Source: Arthrobacter ramosus
GTDB lineage: Bacteria > Actinomycetota > Actinomycetes > Actinomycetales > Micrococcaceae
Length of the DNA stretch: 64,000 nt
Assembly: GCF_039535095.1 (NCBI RefSeq)
Contig: NZ_BAAAWN010000001.1
Span: 4,588,001 to 4,652,000, forward strand
Reading direction: 5' to 3'
How positions within the stretch are numbered: position 1 is the stretch's first letter; each line of letters starts with the position of its first letter. Positions 8,811 through 17,137 of the stretch are shown here, piece by piece. Both the position numbers and the translations under genes were made by a program. Under the pieces are notes generated by a model. That model saw only the letters and a program-made list of their open reading frames with translations, searched no databases and was not told where the DNA came from.

Positions 8811-10847
8811 GTGACCCAGCTCATCACCCCCCAACTGGTCTCCCTTGACCAGAACCTCGGCGATTCTCCCGCCGATGTCATCCGCTTCCTGGCGGGCAAA
8901 GTTGCCGCAGCCGGGCGCGCCTCCGAGGTTGAAGGGCTCTTCGCGGACGCCTTCGCCCGCGAGCAGAAGACTGCCACAGGCGTACCCGGCGGCATCGCCA
9001 TCCCGCACTGCCGCTCAATCGCAGTGACCGAACCCGCCCTGGCGATGGCCCGGCTCTCCCAGAAAGTGGACTTCGGTGCCAAGGACGGCCCCGCGGACAT
9101 CATCTTCTTCATCGCTGCCCCGGAAGGAGCGGACCAGGAGCACCTGAAACTGCTCTCCAAACTGGCCCGTTCCCTCATCAAGAAGGACTTCACGGCGGCC
9201 CTCCGCGCGGCTGCCACGGAGCAGGACATCGTTGACCTGGTTGAAGGCGCGTTGGCCGACAAGCCGGCTGCGCATGCGGCAGGGTCGGCAGCACCGGTCG
9301 CCGAGGCCGCCCCGGCGTCGGCGAGTGCCGCTTCGCCGGCTGGACCCAAGCGCGTTGTCGCCGTCACGGCCTGCCCCACCGGCATCGCCCACACCTACAT
9401 GGCAGCCGATTCCCTCGTGGCCGCGGCCAAGGAAATGGGCGTCGACCTTCAGGTGGAAACCCAGGGCTCGGGCGGATTCACCGCGTTGGACCCGGCTGTC
9501 ATTGCCGCAGCTGACGCCGTGATCTTCGCAGTAGACGTCGATGTCCGCGGCAAGGAGCGCTTCGCCGGCAAGCCCGTCATCAACGCGCCCGTTAAGCGCG
9601 GTATCGACGAGCCGGCCAAGATGGTGCAGGAAGCCATCGCCGCCGCGTCCGACCCCCATGCCCATCGCGTTCCGCATTTCGGCGCCGAAGAAAACGCCGA
9701 ACATGCATCAGAGGCTGCCAGCGAGCACCTCGGCACCAAGGTCAAGAAGGTCCTGCTGACCGGTGTCAGCTACATGATCCCGTTCGTCGCCGGTGGCGGC
9801 TTGCTCATCGCCTTGGGCTTCCTCCTGGCGGGCTACGACATTGCCCTAGGGACAAAGGCCAATGACATTCTGGCCCACAACACGTTGCTCGATCTTCCAA
9901 ACGGTAACCTCGCCCTGTACTTGGGCACCGTTGCCTTCAAGATCGGCGGACTGTCCCTCGGCTTCCTGGTCCCCGCCCTGGCAGGTTACATCGCCTTCGG
10001 CATCGCAGACCGGCCCGGCATCGCCCCCGGCTTCGTGGCCGGTGCTGTTGCCGGCTTCATGGGCGCAGGCTTCCTGGGCGGCCTGGTTGGCGGCCTGCTG
10101 GCCGGCCTCACGGCGCACTGGATCGGCACGTTCAGCGTCCCGCGCTGGTTGCGCGGCCTCATGCCGGTGGTGATCATCCCGCTCCTGGCCTCCATCGTCG
10201 CCTCCGGTTTGATGTTCCTGGTTCTCGGCGGTCCCATCGCATGGCTGACCCTGCAGCTCAACACGTGGTTGACCGGCATGACCGGTGCGTCCGCCGTCGC
10301 TCTCGGCATCATTCTCGGCCTCATGATGTGCTTCGACCTGGGCGGCCCGGTCAACAAGGTTGCCTACTCCTTCGCCGTAGCCGGCCTGGGTGCCGGTAGC
10401 CTGGCCAACCCTGCCCCGCTGCAGATCATGGCTGCGGTCATGGCGGCCGGCATGGTTCCCCCGCTCGCAATGGCACTGGCAACCGTGCTCAACAAGAAGG
10501 GCTTCAGCCTGGCCGAGCGCGAGAACGGCAAGGCGGCCTGGTTGCTGGGCGCGTCCTTCATCTCCGAAGGCGCCATCCCGTTCGCAGCTGCCGACCCGCT
10601 CCGCGTCATCCCCGCCAGTATGGTGGGCGGCGCTGTGACCGGTGCGATGTGCATGGCCTTCGGCGTTACCTCTCAGGCTCCCCACGGTGGCATCTTCGTC
10701 TTCTTCGCCATCGGAAACCTGGCCATGTTCGTCATCTCGATCATCATTGGCATGGTTATCACCGCTTTGGTCTTGCTCGCGCTGAAGCGTTGGGCGGTCC
10801 GGAAGCCGGTCGAAGCCGAGCAGGCTCCGGTTCCGGTCGCAGCCTGA
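8811..10847 (+). CDS. fruA: Fructose-specific PTS EIIABC permease
   Basis: 678 aa from GTG 8811, two nt after the fruK stop; longer in-frame starts would run through fruK. Domain order: EIIA (1-150) with phosphorylated His66 in AIPHCRS; an Ala-rich linker; EIIB (about 180-280) with Cys188 in TACPTGIAHTYMAA; EIIC from about 320 with some ten membrane segments (YMIPFVAGGGLLIALGF, GFLVPALAGYIAFGIADRPG). It takes up fructose and phosphorylates it on C1, receiving phosphate from HPr. Confidence 0.96.
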   Translation: MTQLITPQLVSLDQNLGDSPADVIRFLAGKVAAAGRASEVEGLFADAFAREQKTATGVPGGIAIPHCRSIAVTEPALAMARLSQKVDFGAKDGPADIIFFIAAPEGADQEHLKLLSKLARSLIKKDFTAALRAAATEQDIVDLVEGALADKPAAHAAGSAAPVAEAAPASASAASPAGPKRVVAVTACPTGIAHTYMAADSLVAAAKEMGVDLQVETQGSGGFTALDPAVIAAADAVIFAVDVDVRGKERFAGKPVINAPVKRGIDEPAKMVQEAIAAASDPHAHRVPHFGAEENAEHASEAASEHLGTKVKKVLLTGVSYMIPFVAGGGLLIALGFLLAGYDIALGTKANDILAHNTLLDLPNGNLALYLGTVAFKIGGLSLGFLVPALAGYIAFGIADRPGIAPGFVAGAVAGFMGAGFLGGLVGGLLAGLTAHWIGTFSVPRWLRGLMPVVIIPLLASIVASGLMFLVLGGPIAWLTLQLNTWLTGMTGASAVALGIILGLMMCFDLGGPVNKVAYSFAVAGLGAGSLANPAPLQIMAAVMAAGMVPPLAMALATVLNKKGFSLAERENGKAAWLLGASFISEGAIPFAAADPLRVIPASMVGGAVTGAMCMAFGVTSQAPHGGIFVFFAIGNLAMFVISIIIGMVITALVLLALKRWAVRKPVEAEQAPVPVAA

Positions 10848-10881
10848 CCCCACCGTCAGCAAGCAAATAGAGGACTAATCC

Positions 10882-12591
10882 ATGCAGACCTTTTCAGGTG
10901 TAGGCGTTGCCCCCGGGCGTGTTCTGGGGCCGGTGCGGCAGATGCCGAAGCCGGTTCAAGAGCCCCACGAGAACGTCAATATTCCTGCGGACGTTACCGT
11001 CGAATCGCAGGGCCAGCGCATCAAGGATGCCGCCAAGGCCGTGCAGGCGGAGCTCCGTGCCCGAGCCGCCACAGCGTCCGGCGAAGGCAAAGAGGTCCTG
11101 GAAGCAACAGCCCTGATGGCCGCCGATCCCATGCTGGTGAAATCGGCCATCAGGCTCCTCTCCCCCGAGGCCCCAGGCGGCGCACGTACCGCCGAACGGG
11201 CCATCTGGGAGGCAGCTGCAACGGTTGCCGACTCGTTGAAGGCCCTCGGCGGCTACATGGCAGAGCGCGTGGCCGACGTCCTGGACGTCCGCGCCCGCAT
11301 CGTCTCCGAACTGCGGGGGCTGCCCGCGCCGGGCATCCCGGCGTCGGACGTTCCGTTCATCCTGGCCGCCGAGGACCTCGCCCCGGCAGACACCGCCACC
11401 CTGGACCCCGCCAAGGTGATCGCATTGATCACCTCGAGCGGCGGCCCGCAGTCCCACACCGCCATCCTGGCCCGTGCCCTCGGCCTGCCCGCGATCGTCG
11501 CGGCCCCGGGAGTCGACGAGATTGGAGACGGTATCGAGGTCTACCTCGACGGTGCTGCCGGCACCATCACGGTTGACCCCGGCGAGGAACTCCGGCTTGC
11601 TGCCAAGGCTTGGGCAAACCAGGCGTCTACGATTGCCGCGTTCAGCGGGAGCAACGTCATGGCCGACGGTTTCCGGGTTCCGCTGCTCGCCAACGTCGGT
11701 ACGGGCGCCGACGCGGTCAAAGCCGCCGACGCCGGTGCCGAGGGCGTCGGTTTGCTGCGCACCGAATTCTGTTTCCTCGATCGCGACGACGAACCTACAG
11801 TCGAGGAACAGATCGCCGCCTACGGCGCCGTCTTCGCCGCGTTCCCGGGCAAAAAGGTGGTGGTCCGAACCCTCGACGCCGGCGCGGACAAGCCCCTGCC
11901 TTTCCTCACCAACGCGGACGAGCCCAACCCTGCGCTGGGCGTCCGCGGGTACCGCACCGACCTCACCTCCCCCGGAGTCCTCGAACGTCAACTGGCGGCG
12001 ATCGCCGCGGCAGAGGCCGCCAACCAGGCCGAAGTCTGGGTCATGGCACCCATGATCTCGACGGCCGATGAAGCCGCGCATTTCGCTTCCCTTTGCTCCG
12101 CCGCCGGACTGAACACCCCCGGCGTCATGGTTGAAGTCCCGTCGGCTGCCCTGACCGCCGCTTCCGTGCTGCGCGAAGTCAGCTTCGCGTCGCTCGGAAC
12201 CAACGACCTCACCCAGTACGCCATGGCCGCGGACCGCCAACTCGGCCCGCTCGCCACGCTCAACGATCCCTGGCAGCCAGCCGTGCTGCAGCTCGTGAAG
12301 TTGACCGCCGACGGCGCTGCTGCCGCCAGCGCGGGCGGCGCCGCCCGGCCCGTGGGAGTGTGCGGCGAGGCAGCTGCGGACCCCGCCCTCGCCGTCGTAC
12401 TCGTTGGACTGGGCGTCGCGACGCTTTCCATGAGTGCACGCGCCTTGGCTGCCGTTTCCGCTGTCCTGGCAACTATTACCGTGGCACAAGCCCAAAAGCT
12501 CGCGACGGCGGCGCTGGCCGCACCGAGTGCATCCGCCGCGCGCCAAGCCGTTCGCGCCCAGCTTCCTATCCTGGACGAGCTGGGTCTCTAG
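10882..12591 (+). CDS. ptsI: Phosphoenolpyruvate-protein phosphotransferase, PTS enzyme I
   Basis: 569 aa. Phospho-acceptor His192 lies in SSGGPQSHTAILARALGLPAIV. The C-terminal PEP-binding barrel has GVGLLRTEFCFLDRD, PALGVRGYRTDL, SLGTNDLTQYAMAADR and the catalytic Cys in VGVCGEAAADP. It passes phosphate from PEP to HPr. It sits 34 nt after fruA, so the general PTS component belongs to the fructose operon. Confidence 0.96.
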   Translation: MQTFSGVGVAPGRVLGPVRQMPKPVQEPHENVNIPADVTVESQGQRIKDAAKAVQAELRARAATASGEGKEVLEATALMAADPMLVKSAIRLLSPEAPGGARTAERAIWEAAATVADSLKALGGYMAERVADVLDVRARIVSELRGLPAPGIPASDVPFILAAEDLAPADTATLDPAKVIALITSSGGPQSHTAILARALGLPAIVAAPGVDEIGDGIEVYLDGAAGTITVDPGEELRLAAKAWANQASTIAAFSGSNVMADGFRVPLLANVGTGADAVKAADAGAEGVGLLRTEFCFLDRDDEPTVEEQIAAYGAVFAAFPGKKVVVRTLDAGADKPLPFLTNADEPNPALGVRGYRTDLTSPGVLERQLAAIAAAEAANQAEVWVMAPMISTADEAAHFASLCSAAGLNTPGVMVEVPSAALTAASVLREVSFASLGTNDLTQYAMAADRQLGPLATLNDPWQPAVLQLVKLTADGAAAASAGGAARPVGVCGEAAADPALAVVLVGLGVATLSMSARALAAVSAVLATITVAQAQKLATAALAAPSASAARQAVRAQLPILDELGL

Positions 12592-12624
12592 ACTTTCCCC
12601 AAGCCCACAATCGAAGGAGCAACA

Positions 12625-12903
12625 ATGTCCGAACGTACCGCCACCATCGCCAGCCGCGTCGGCCTGCACGCACGCCCCGCAGCCATCTTCGCCGAAGCCG
12701 CCGGCGAGCTGGACATCGAGGTCACTATCGCCCGCGAGGGCGAGCCCGCCGACGACGCCATGGACGCCGCCAGCATCCTGTCCTTGATGAGCCTCGGAGC
12801 TTCATTCGGCGACGTCGTCGTGCTGCGCGCCGAGGGTGCCGGAGCCGACGAAGCCTTGGACCGCCTCGTGAAGATCCTCGAAACGGACCACGACGCCGAG
12901 TAG
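12625..12903 (+). CDS. ptsH: Phosphocarrier protein HPr
   Basis: 92 aa with the active-site signature VGLHARPAA (His15) and a typical HPr fold length. The DAASILSLMSLGAS segment is the usual region of the regulatory Ser. It carries phosphate from EI to the EIIA domain of FruA. Last gene of the fru-pts operon; a palindromic repeat starts 8 nt after its stop. Confidence 0.95.
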   Translation: MSERTATIASRVGLHARPAAIFAEAAGELDIEVTIAREGEPADDAMDAASILSLMSLGASFGDVVVLRAEGAGADEALDRLVKILETDHDAE

Positions 12904-12910
12904 CCCCACT

Positions 12911-12990
12911 GAGCATGCTCTCCCTTGGCACTCGGGGATGGACATATTCCTGATATGTCCCTCTCTCGCAGCCAACGGGGAGCATGCTCC
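12911..12990. repeat. Nested palindromic intergenic repeat, family A copy 1
   Basis: Outer modules GAGCATGCTC at 12911-12920 and 12980-12989 (each itself palindromic), with an inner stem GGACATA (12940-12946) / TATGTCC (12954-12960). It lies between the convergent ptsH and topoisomerase genes, so it may act as a two-way terminator. A diverged copy lies at 16066-16178. Confidence 0.75.
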
Positions 12991-13012
12991 TTGTTAATTC
13001 AGGGCAGATTTT

Positions 13013-13966
13013 TCAGGGCAATGACCCCAGGTAGGCCGCAATATCCGACTCGGTGGCCTTGAGCTGCTCGAGATCACCGGCCAGGAAACCCTCCACGACG
13101 CGCGGATCGACGTAGGCTGCCCTCGCCACCGTCGGCGTGTTGCCGAGCAGTTCGGCGGTTTGCTTGATCGCCTCGAGGACTCGTTGGCGGGCTGGCACTT
13201 TCGAAGCAGGGCCTGCGAGCGCCATGCCGGCGGCCGCGGTCCCTTTCCAGGTGCGGAAGTCCTTGGCCGTGTAGTCGCCGCCTGTGATGTGGCGAAGGTA
13301 CTCGTTGACCATCGCGGCATTCAGGGAGACCCTGCCCTCACCGTCCTGGAAGACCAACAGGGTTTCCTTGCCGGTCCTGCCTGCCAAGGGTCCGAGGAAT
13401 CGGGCCAGCACAGGGTCCTCGATGGTGGAATCCCAGGTTTGACCGCTTTTCCCCGGGAAATGCAGGGAAACCGTATCCCCGTTGACCTTTACGTGCTTGC
13501 ACCTCAGCGTGGTGAGCCCGTACGAGCCGTTGCGGCGCGCGTAGCCATCGGATCCAACGCGCAACGCACCGAGATCCATGAGCCGCACGGCCGCGGCCAA
13601 GGTTTTGGTCTTCTCCGAAGCTGACTCCCGCAGATGGCGGGAGACGAGACGGCGCGCCTGCGGCAGTAGGGCTCCGAGCCGCGCAGCCCGGGCGAACTTT
13701 TCAGTATCCTGGCGGGCCCGCCACTCCGGATGGTAGATGTATTGGCTCCGGCCGGCGTCGTCCACTCCCATTGCCTGGATATGCCCGTTCGCGAACGGGC
13801 ATATCCAGACGTCGGCCCAGGCAGGAGGAATCGCCAGCGCGTCAAGGCGCTTGCGCTCCCCACCCGCGATAAGCGATCCGTCCGGATGGTGATAGCTGAA
13901 TCCGCGGCCGGACCTTCGCCGGGAAATGCCCGGCGTGCCGGGTTTGCTGCGGCGGAGCCGTGGCAT
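13013..13966 (-). CDS. DNA topoisomerase IB
   Basis: 317 aa, matching bacterial (poxvirus-like) type IB topoisomerases. It has the N-terminal domain (GFSYHHPDGSLIAG, LAIPPAWADVWICPFANGHIQAMGVD) and the catalytic domain with Arg in GALRVGSDGYARRNGSYGLTTL, KDFRTWKGT, and the attacking Tyr285 in ARAAYVDPRVVEGFL. It relaxes supercoils of either sign through a 3'-phosphotyrosine, without ATP. It lies among stress and repair genes (dps, ku, ligD). Confidence 0.93.
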   Translation of the reverse strand: MPRLRRSKPGTPGISRRRSGRGFSYHHPDGSLIAGGERKRLDALAIPPAWADVWICPFANGHIQAMGVDDAGRSQYIYHPEWRARQDTEKFARAARLGALLPQARRLVSRHLRESASEKTKTLAAAVRLMDLGALRVGSDGYARRNGSYGLTTLRCKHVKVNGDTVSLHFPGKSGQTWDSTIEDPVLARFLGPLAGRTGKETLLVFQDGEGRVSLNAAMVNEYLRHITGGDYTAKDFRTWKGTAAAGMALAGPASKVPARQRVLEAIKQTAELLGNTPTVARAAYVDPRVVEGFLAGDLEQLKATESDIAAYLGSLP

Positions 13967-14014
13967 GCCCGGCGCCGTTTGCCTGGTTCCCGGGTTCCTA
14001 GGGTTCCCGGGTTC

Positions 14015-14494
14015 CTAGGCTTCCTGTGGGTCTGCCACTGACGCACTGGCTGACATGATCTCGGCACTGACCATCCAGGCGAGCTGCTCCAAACGGGCTA
14101 TGAACGCGTGGAGGAGGTCCGCCGTCGTGGGGTCTTCTTCGTCTACTTCGTCGTGGACATCACGCATGGTCTGGACCGTCCGTTCCAGGCGGTCGGTGAT
14201 CAGCTTCACGGCGTCCTTGGTTTTGGTCAATCCCGCGGGAAATTGCTCCAGCCTGGTTGAGGCGGCGATGGTGCTGCTCCGGCCATCGGGAAGGGCATGG
14301 AGCGCCCGCATTCTTTCGGCGGTTTCGTCGGCGAACTCCCGGGCCGCCGCGACGAGTTCGTCAAGTTGCAGATGCAGATCCCGGAAATTGGCGCCCACGA
14401 TGTTCCAATGGGCCTGTTTTCCTTGGAGCTGGAGTTCAATCAGATCCGTGAGGACCAGCTGGAGATGATCTGCCAGGGTTTGCGATGCTTTCAC
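14015..14494 (-). CDS. dps: DNA starvation/stationary-phase protection protein Dps
   Basis: 159 aa from GTG 14494, chosen because GGAGGAGAAAAC precedes it directly; a longer in-frame start adds a tail without a ribosome site. The Dps/ferritin ferroxidase motif is present: QAHWNIVGANFRDLHLQLDELV (split His and Asp ligands), followed by AREFADETAERM. It forms dodecamers that oxidise and store iron and protect DNA. A 17-bp tandem duplication (GTTCCCGGGTTCCTAGG type) lies just past its stop, near 13985-14018. Confidence 0.92.
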   Translation of the reverse strand: MKASQTLADHLQLVLTDLIELQLQGKQAHWNIVGANFRDLHLQLDELVAAAREFADETAERMRALHALPDGRSSTIAASTRLEQFPAGLTKTKDAVKLITDRLERTVQTMRDVHDEVDEEDPTTADLLHAFIARLEQLAWMVSAEIMSASASVADPQEA

Positions 14495-14823
14495 GTTTTC
14501 TCCTCCTAGACGACCATCCGATGCGTGCGCTGGAAACCGGCGCACGACCTTCCGTTTACCCTACGACGATATCCAAAAACTTTTATCAGTGTACTTAGTA
14601 CTTGATTTGATAAGGGTGCTTAGTAGTACCATGGAGGAAGTCGGTGCCGGTCCCTTCCGGATGAAAACCCCGGAAACCGGGGCGGCATCCGCTATAGCAA
14701 GACCTCGTACGGGGTCTGGGGGCCTGGTGGGGAACCACGGTTCGCAAGCGAACTGACAATCGAATACATCGCAAGGGACCGGGCGCTTGCCGGCGGTCCC
14801 CCTGAAGTAAGGAATATGTCATT
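14495..14823. other. Intergenic region between dps and small membrane gene
   Basis: 329 nt with divergent promoters expected. It includes an AT-richer patch around 14575-14630 where GTACTTAGTA-like and GTGCTTAGTA-like words recur, possibly a regulatory site for dps. No coding potential seen. Confidence 0.5.
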
Positions 14824-14994
14824 GTGAACACTCTTCTGATCATTGCAGGCGTTGTGGCAATCGTTCTTCTGCTCGTCGGCGGTTTCTCGCAGGCCGTGAG
14901 CTGGCTCCTCTGGGTCGGCGTGGTCCTCCTGATCGTCGCGGCCATCGGCTGGCTTCTCAGCTTCATGTCCGGCCGTAGGTCACACGGCGTTTGA
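14824..14994 (+). CDS. Small two-helix membrane protein
   Basis: 56 aa from GTG 14824, preceded by AAGGAA. The sequence is two hydrophobic segments (LLIIAGVVAIVLLLVGGF and LLWVGVVLLIVAAIGWLLSF) with a short basic tail SGRRSHGV. Similar tiny membrane proteins often sit beside CsbD-type stress genes in actinobacteria; that is recollection, not a search. The upstream ATG at 14817 runs into a stop after three codons, which supports the GTG start. Confidence 0.75.
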   Translation: MNTLLIIAGVVAIVLLLVGGFSQAVSWLLWVGVVLLIVAAIGWLLSFMSGRRSHGV

Positions 14995-15090
14995 CCGACA
15001 ACAGCATTTAGGACGCCTGGCCGCATCGGCCGGGCCCCACACCGCTTGGCGGAATGAAGCAATCCATTTACCAGCAAAAGGAGTACGTCC

Positions 15091-15267
15091 ATGGGTGCAG
15101 ATGACAAGATCCAGAACGCCGGAGAAAAGCTCGCAGGCAAATCCAAGGAAGCGGCTGGAAAGCTGACGGGTAACGAGAAGCTCGAAGCCGAAGGCAAGAT
15201 GGATCAAAGCAAGAGCGACCTGAAATCGGCCGGCGAAAAGGTCAAGGACGCTTTCAAGAAGGACTAA
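15091..15267 (+). CDS. CsbD-family stress protein
   Basis: 58 aa: highly charged Lys/Glu/Ala repeats, GEKLAGKSKEAAGKLTGNEKLEAEGK then a matching second half, which is the CsbD pattern (KxxGxxKEAxGKxTGNxxLxxEGK). CsbD proteins are general-stress proteins of unclear function. A ribosome site (AAAAGGAG) stands before ATG 15091. It lies 96 nt after the small membrane gene, probably the same stress unit. Confidence 0.9.
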   Translation: MGADDKIQNAGEKLAGKSKEAAGKLTGNEKLEAEGKMDQSKSDLKSAGEKVKDAFKKD

Positions 15268-15333
15268 ATCCGCTCGAAGTGCGGCTTCCGCCTCGCGCGG
15301 GAGCCGCACTTCCCGCTTCAAGGAGTTAAGTCG

Positions 15334-15762
15334 ATGCCGACTATCTCTGACCCGATCGTTCCCAACGGCGCACCTCACCCCAGAGCGGAACGAATCTGGT
15401 GCGGCACTTGCCGCACTGCCGAGCACGTCATCCTGGATTCCATCGAGCCACTCAAACCACCGGTGGCAGAGCTCGTGGATGTCGCTTACACCTGCGTGGA
15501 ATGCGATATGTTCTACGCCCATGCTGCGACGTTCCAGGATGTCGCAGCCATCCTGAACCAACGAGGCACGGTATCGGGCATGCTTCAATTCGGCGGCGAA
15601 TTCATCCATTGCGGCGAACCCATGCAGATTTCGGGAACCGGATTCCACAGCGTGTATGCGCCAATGTCCACTGAGGACCCCGCCGTCGATCTTCTCGACG
15701 TGTACCTGGCGACAAAAGTGTTGCAGTGCCGCTGCGGGTTCCGGATGGAGCTTCCGTCTTAG
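15334..15762 (+). CDS. Hypothetical cysteine-rich zinc-ribbon-like protein (paralogue of 5882 gene)
   Basis: 142 aa. Shared features with the 5882 protein in the same order: WCGTCRTAEHVILDSIEP, YTCVECDMFYAHAATFQDVAAILNQRG, FIHCGEP, and the C-terminal LQCRCGFRMELPS. Cys-x2-Cys pairs suggest bound zinc; no enzyme motif was seen. It starts after AAGGAG (15319-15324), 66 nt downstream of csbD, and is followed closely by the Rho-N-like gene. A stress-related role is inferred from context only. Confidence 0.75.
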   Translation: MPTISDPIVPNGAPHPRAERIWCGTCRTAEHVILDSIEPLKPPVAELVDVAYTCVECDMFYAHAATFQDVAAILNQRGTVSGMLQFGGEFIHCGEPMQISGTGFHSVYAPMSTEDPAVDLLDVYLATKVLQCRCGFRMELPS

Positions 15763-15789
15763 CCAGGATCTTGACCGCGGGAGGAACGC

Positions 15790-16056
15790 ATGCCAAGCAA
15801 GAAGAATCCCAGCCTCAAGGATCCGGACCTGTACGAAACCCTCCGGGAGGATGGCGCCTCGAAGGAAAAGGCCGCCAGAATCTCGAATGCCGCTGCCAAG
15901 GAAGGCCGCAAGGAAATCGGCCGCCGTGGCGGCACCTCGGGCGACTATGAGGACTGGACCGTGCCCCAACTGAAATCCCGAGCCAAGGAACTCGGGCTCA
16001 CAGGATACTCAGGCAAGAAGAAATCCGAGCTGATCTCGGCGTTGCGAAACCACTAG
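15790..16056 (+). CDS. Rho-N / SAP-like domain small basic protein
   Basis: 88 aa. The N-terminal half ([28 protein letters not shown]) resembles the short helical DUF7218/ChaB-like proteins. The C-terminal half ([33 protein letters not shown]) fits the Rho termination factor N-terminal or SAP helix-extended-loop-helix fold used for nucleic-acid binding. It starts 27 nt after the zinc-ribbon gene with GGGAGGAACGC before the ATG, so probably one transcript. Confidence 0.8.
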   Translation: MPSKKNPSLKDPDLYETLREDGASKEKAARISNAAAKEGRKEIGRRGGTSGDYEDWTVPQLKSRAKELGLTGYSGKKKSELISALRNH

Positions 16057-16065
16057 GCCATCCAA

Positions 16066-16178
16066 GGGACATGCTCTCCGCCCGGACCCAGGAATGGACA
16101 TATTCGCACTATGTCCATCCCTCGCCTCACACGAGGGACATGTGCCTTGTTCCTGTCCGCGCCCGGAGGGACATGTCC
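16066..16178. repeat. Nested palindromic intergenic repeat, family A copy 2
   Basis: Same layout as 12911-12990: GGGACATGCTCTCC at the left, an inner GGACATA (16096-16102) / TATGTCC (16110-16116) stem, GGGACATGTGCC followed by TTGTT at about 16135-16150, and an extra GGGACATGTCC palindrome at 16168-16178. It again lies between convergent genes (15790 rightward, ku leftward). Confidence 0.75.
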
Positions 16179-16208
16179 AGTTTTCGCGGAGCGCACGACG
16201 GCGGCGCG

Positions 16209-17099
16209 TCAGGCTTTCTTGACCCTCGCCCTGGGCTTGCTGGCCGCTTTGGCCGTGGCGCCGTCGTCGGACTCTTCGGTGGACGACGCAGCGGACGACT
16301 CGGCGGACGCCTTGCCACGCTTCTTGTCGAGACTTCGTTTGAGGGCTTCCATGAGGTCGATGACCTCGCCGCCTTCCCCTTCGCTGGCTGCGAGACCGAA
16401 AGTCTCCTCGGTGTCGATGGAGTCGCCCTTTTCGAATTTGGCGGCAATGAGTTGGCGCAATTGAACTTGGTAGTTGTCGGTGTATTGCTCGGGCTCGAAG
16501 TCGCGCGCCATGGAGTCCACCAGGGCCGAGGACATCTCGAGCTCCTTGTCCGAGATCTTGACGTCGGTTTCCAGCGAGGGGAAGTTGGCCTCGCGGACCT
16601 CGTCGTCCCAGAGCAGGGATTGCAGCATCAGCGCGTCACCACGTACCCGGAGCGCGCCCAGCCTGGTCTTCTGCCGGAGGGCGTACTGCACAATGGCCAC
16701 GCGCTCGGTGTCCTGCAAGGTGCGCAGAAGCAGCATGTAGGCCTTGGGCGACTTGGAATCCGGCTCAAGGTAGTAGGGCCGCTCGTACATGATGGGATCC
16801 AACTGCTCAGCCGGAACGAACTCCACCACTTCAATTTCGCGGCTGTTCTCCGCGGGCAGCGACTTCAAATCGGCCGCGGACAGCACCACGGTACGGCCTT
16901 CCTCTTCGTAGGCCTTGTCGATATCCTCGTAATCCACAACAGAGGCGCAGATTTCGCACTTCCGCTGGTAACGGATGCGGCCTCCGTCCTTGTTGTGGAC
17001 CTGGTGGAGACTGACGTCGTGGTCCTCGGTGGCGCTGTAGAGCTTGACGGGTACGTTGACCAGCCCGAACGCGATAGAACCCTTCCATATGGCCCTCAT
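16209..17099 (-). CDS. ku: Non-homologous end-joining protein Ku
   Basis: 296 aa, usual bacterial Ku length. It begins MRAIWKGSIAFGLVNVPVKLYSATEDHDV and has the core KCEICASVVDYEDIDKAYE and LMLQSLLWDDEVRE, followed by a Ser/Lys/Ala-rich C-terminal tail that usually binds DNA. It forms a homodimeric ring on double-strand ends and recruits LigD, encoded divergently 38 nt away. The short shared region implies coordinated expression. Confidence 0.96.
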   Translation of the reverse strand: MRAIWKGSIAFGLVNVPVKLYSATEDHDVSLHQVHNKDGGRIRYQRKCEICASVVDYEDIDKAYEEEGRTVVLSAADLKSLPAENSREIEVVEFVPAEQLDPIMYERPYYLEPDSKSPKAYMLLLRTLQDTERVAIVQYALRQKTRLGALRVRGDALMLQSLLWDDEVREANFPSLETDVKISDKELEMSSALVDSMARDFEPEQYTDNYQVQLRQLIAAKFEKGDSIDTEETFGLAASEGEGGEVIDLMEALKRSLDKKRGKASAESSAASSTEESDDGATAKAASKPRARVKKA

Positions 17100-17137
17100 G
17101 CACTAAGTGAACATCACAACCCGGCGGAGGTGAAGAG

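Noticed and set aside
10894..12669. 591-aa open frame opposite ptsI
   Set aside because: Antisense to a clear enzyme I gene; Gly/Arg/His-rich shadow without a ribosome site.
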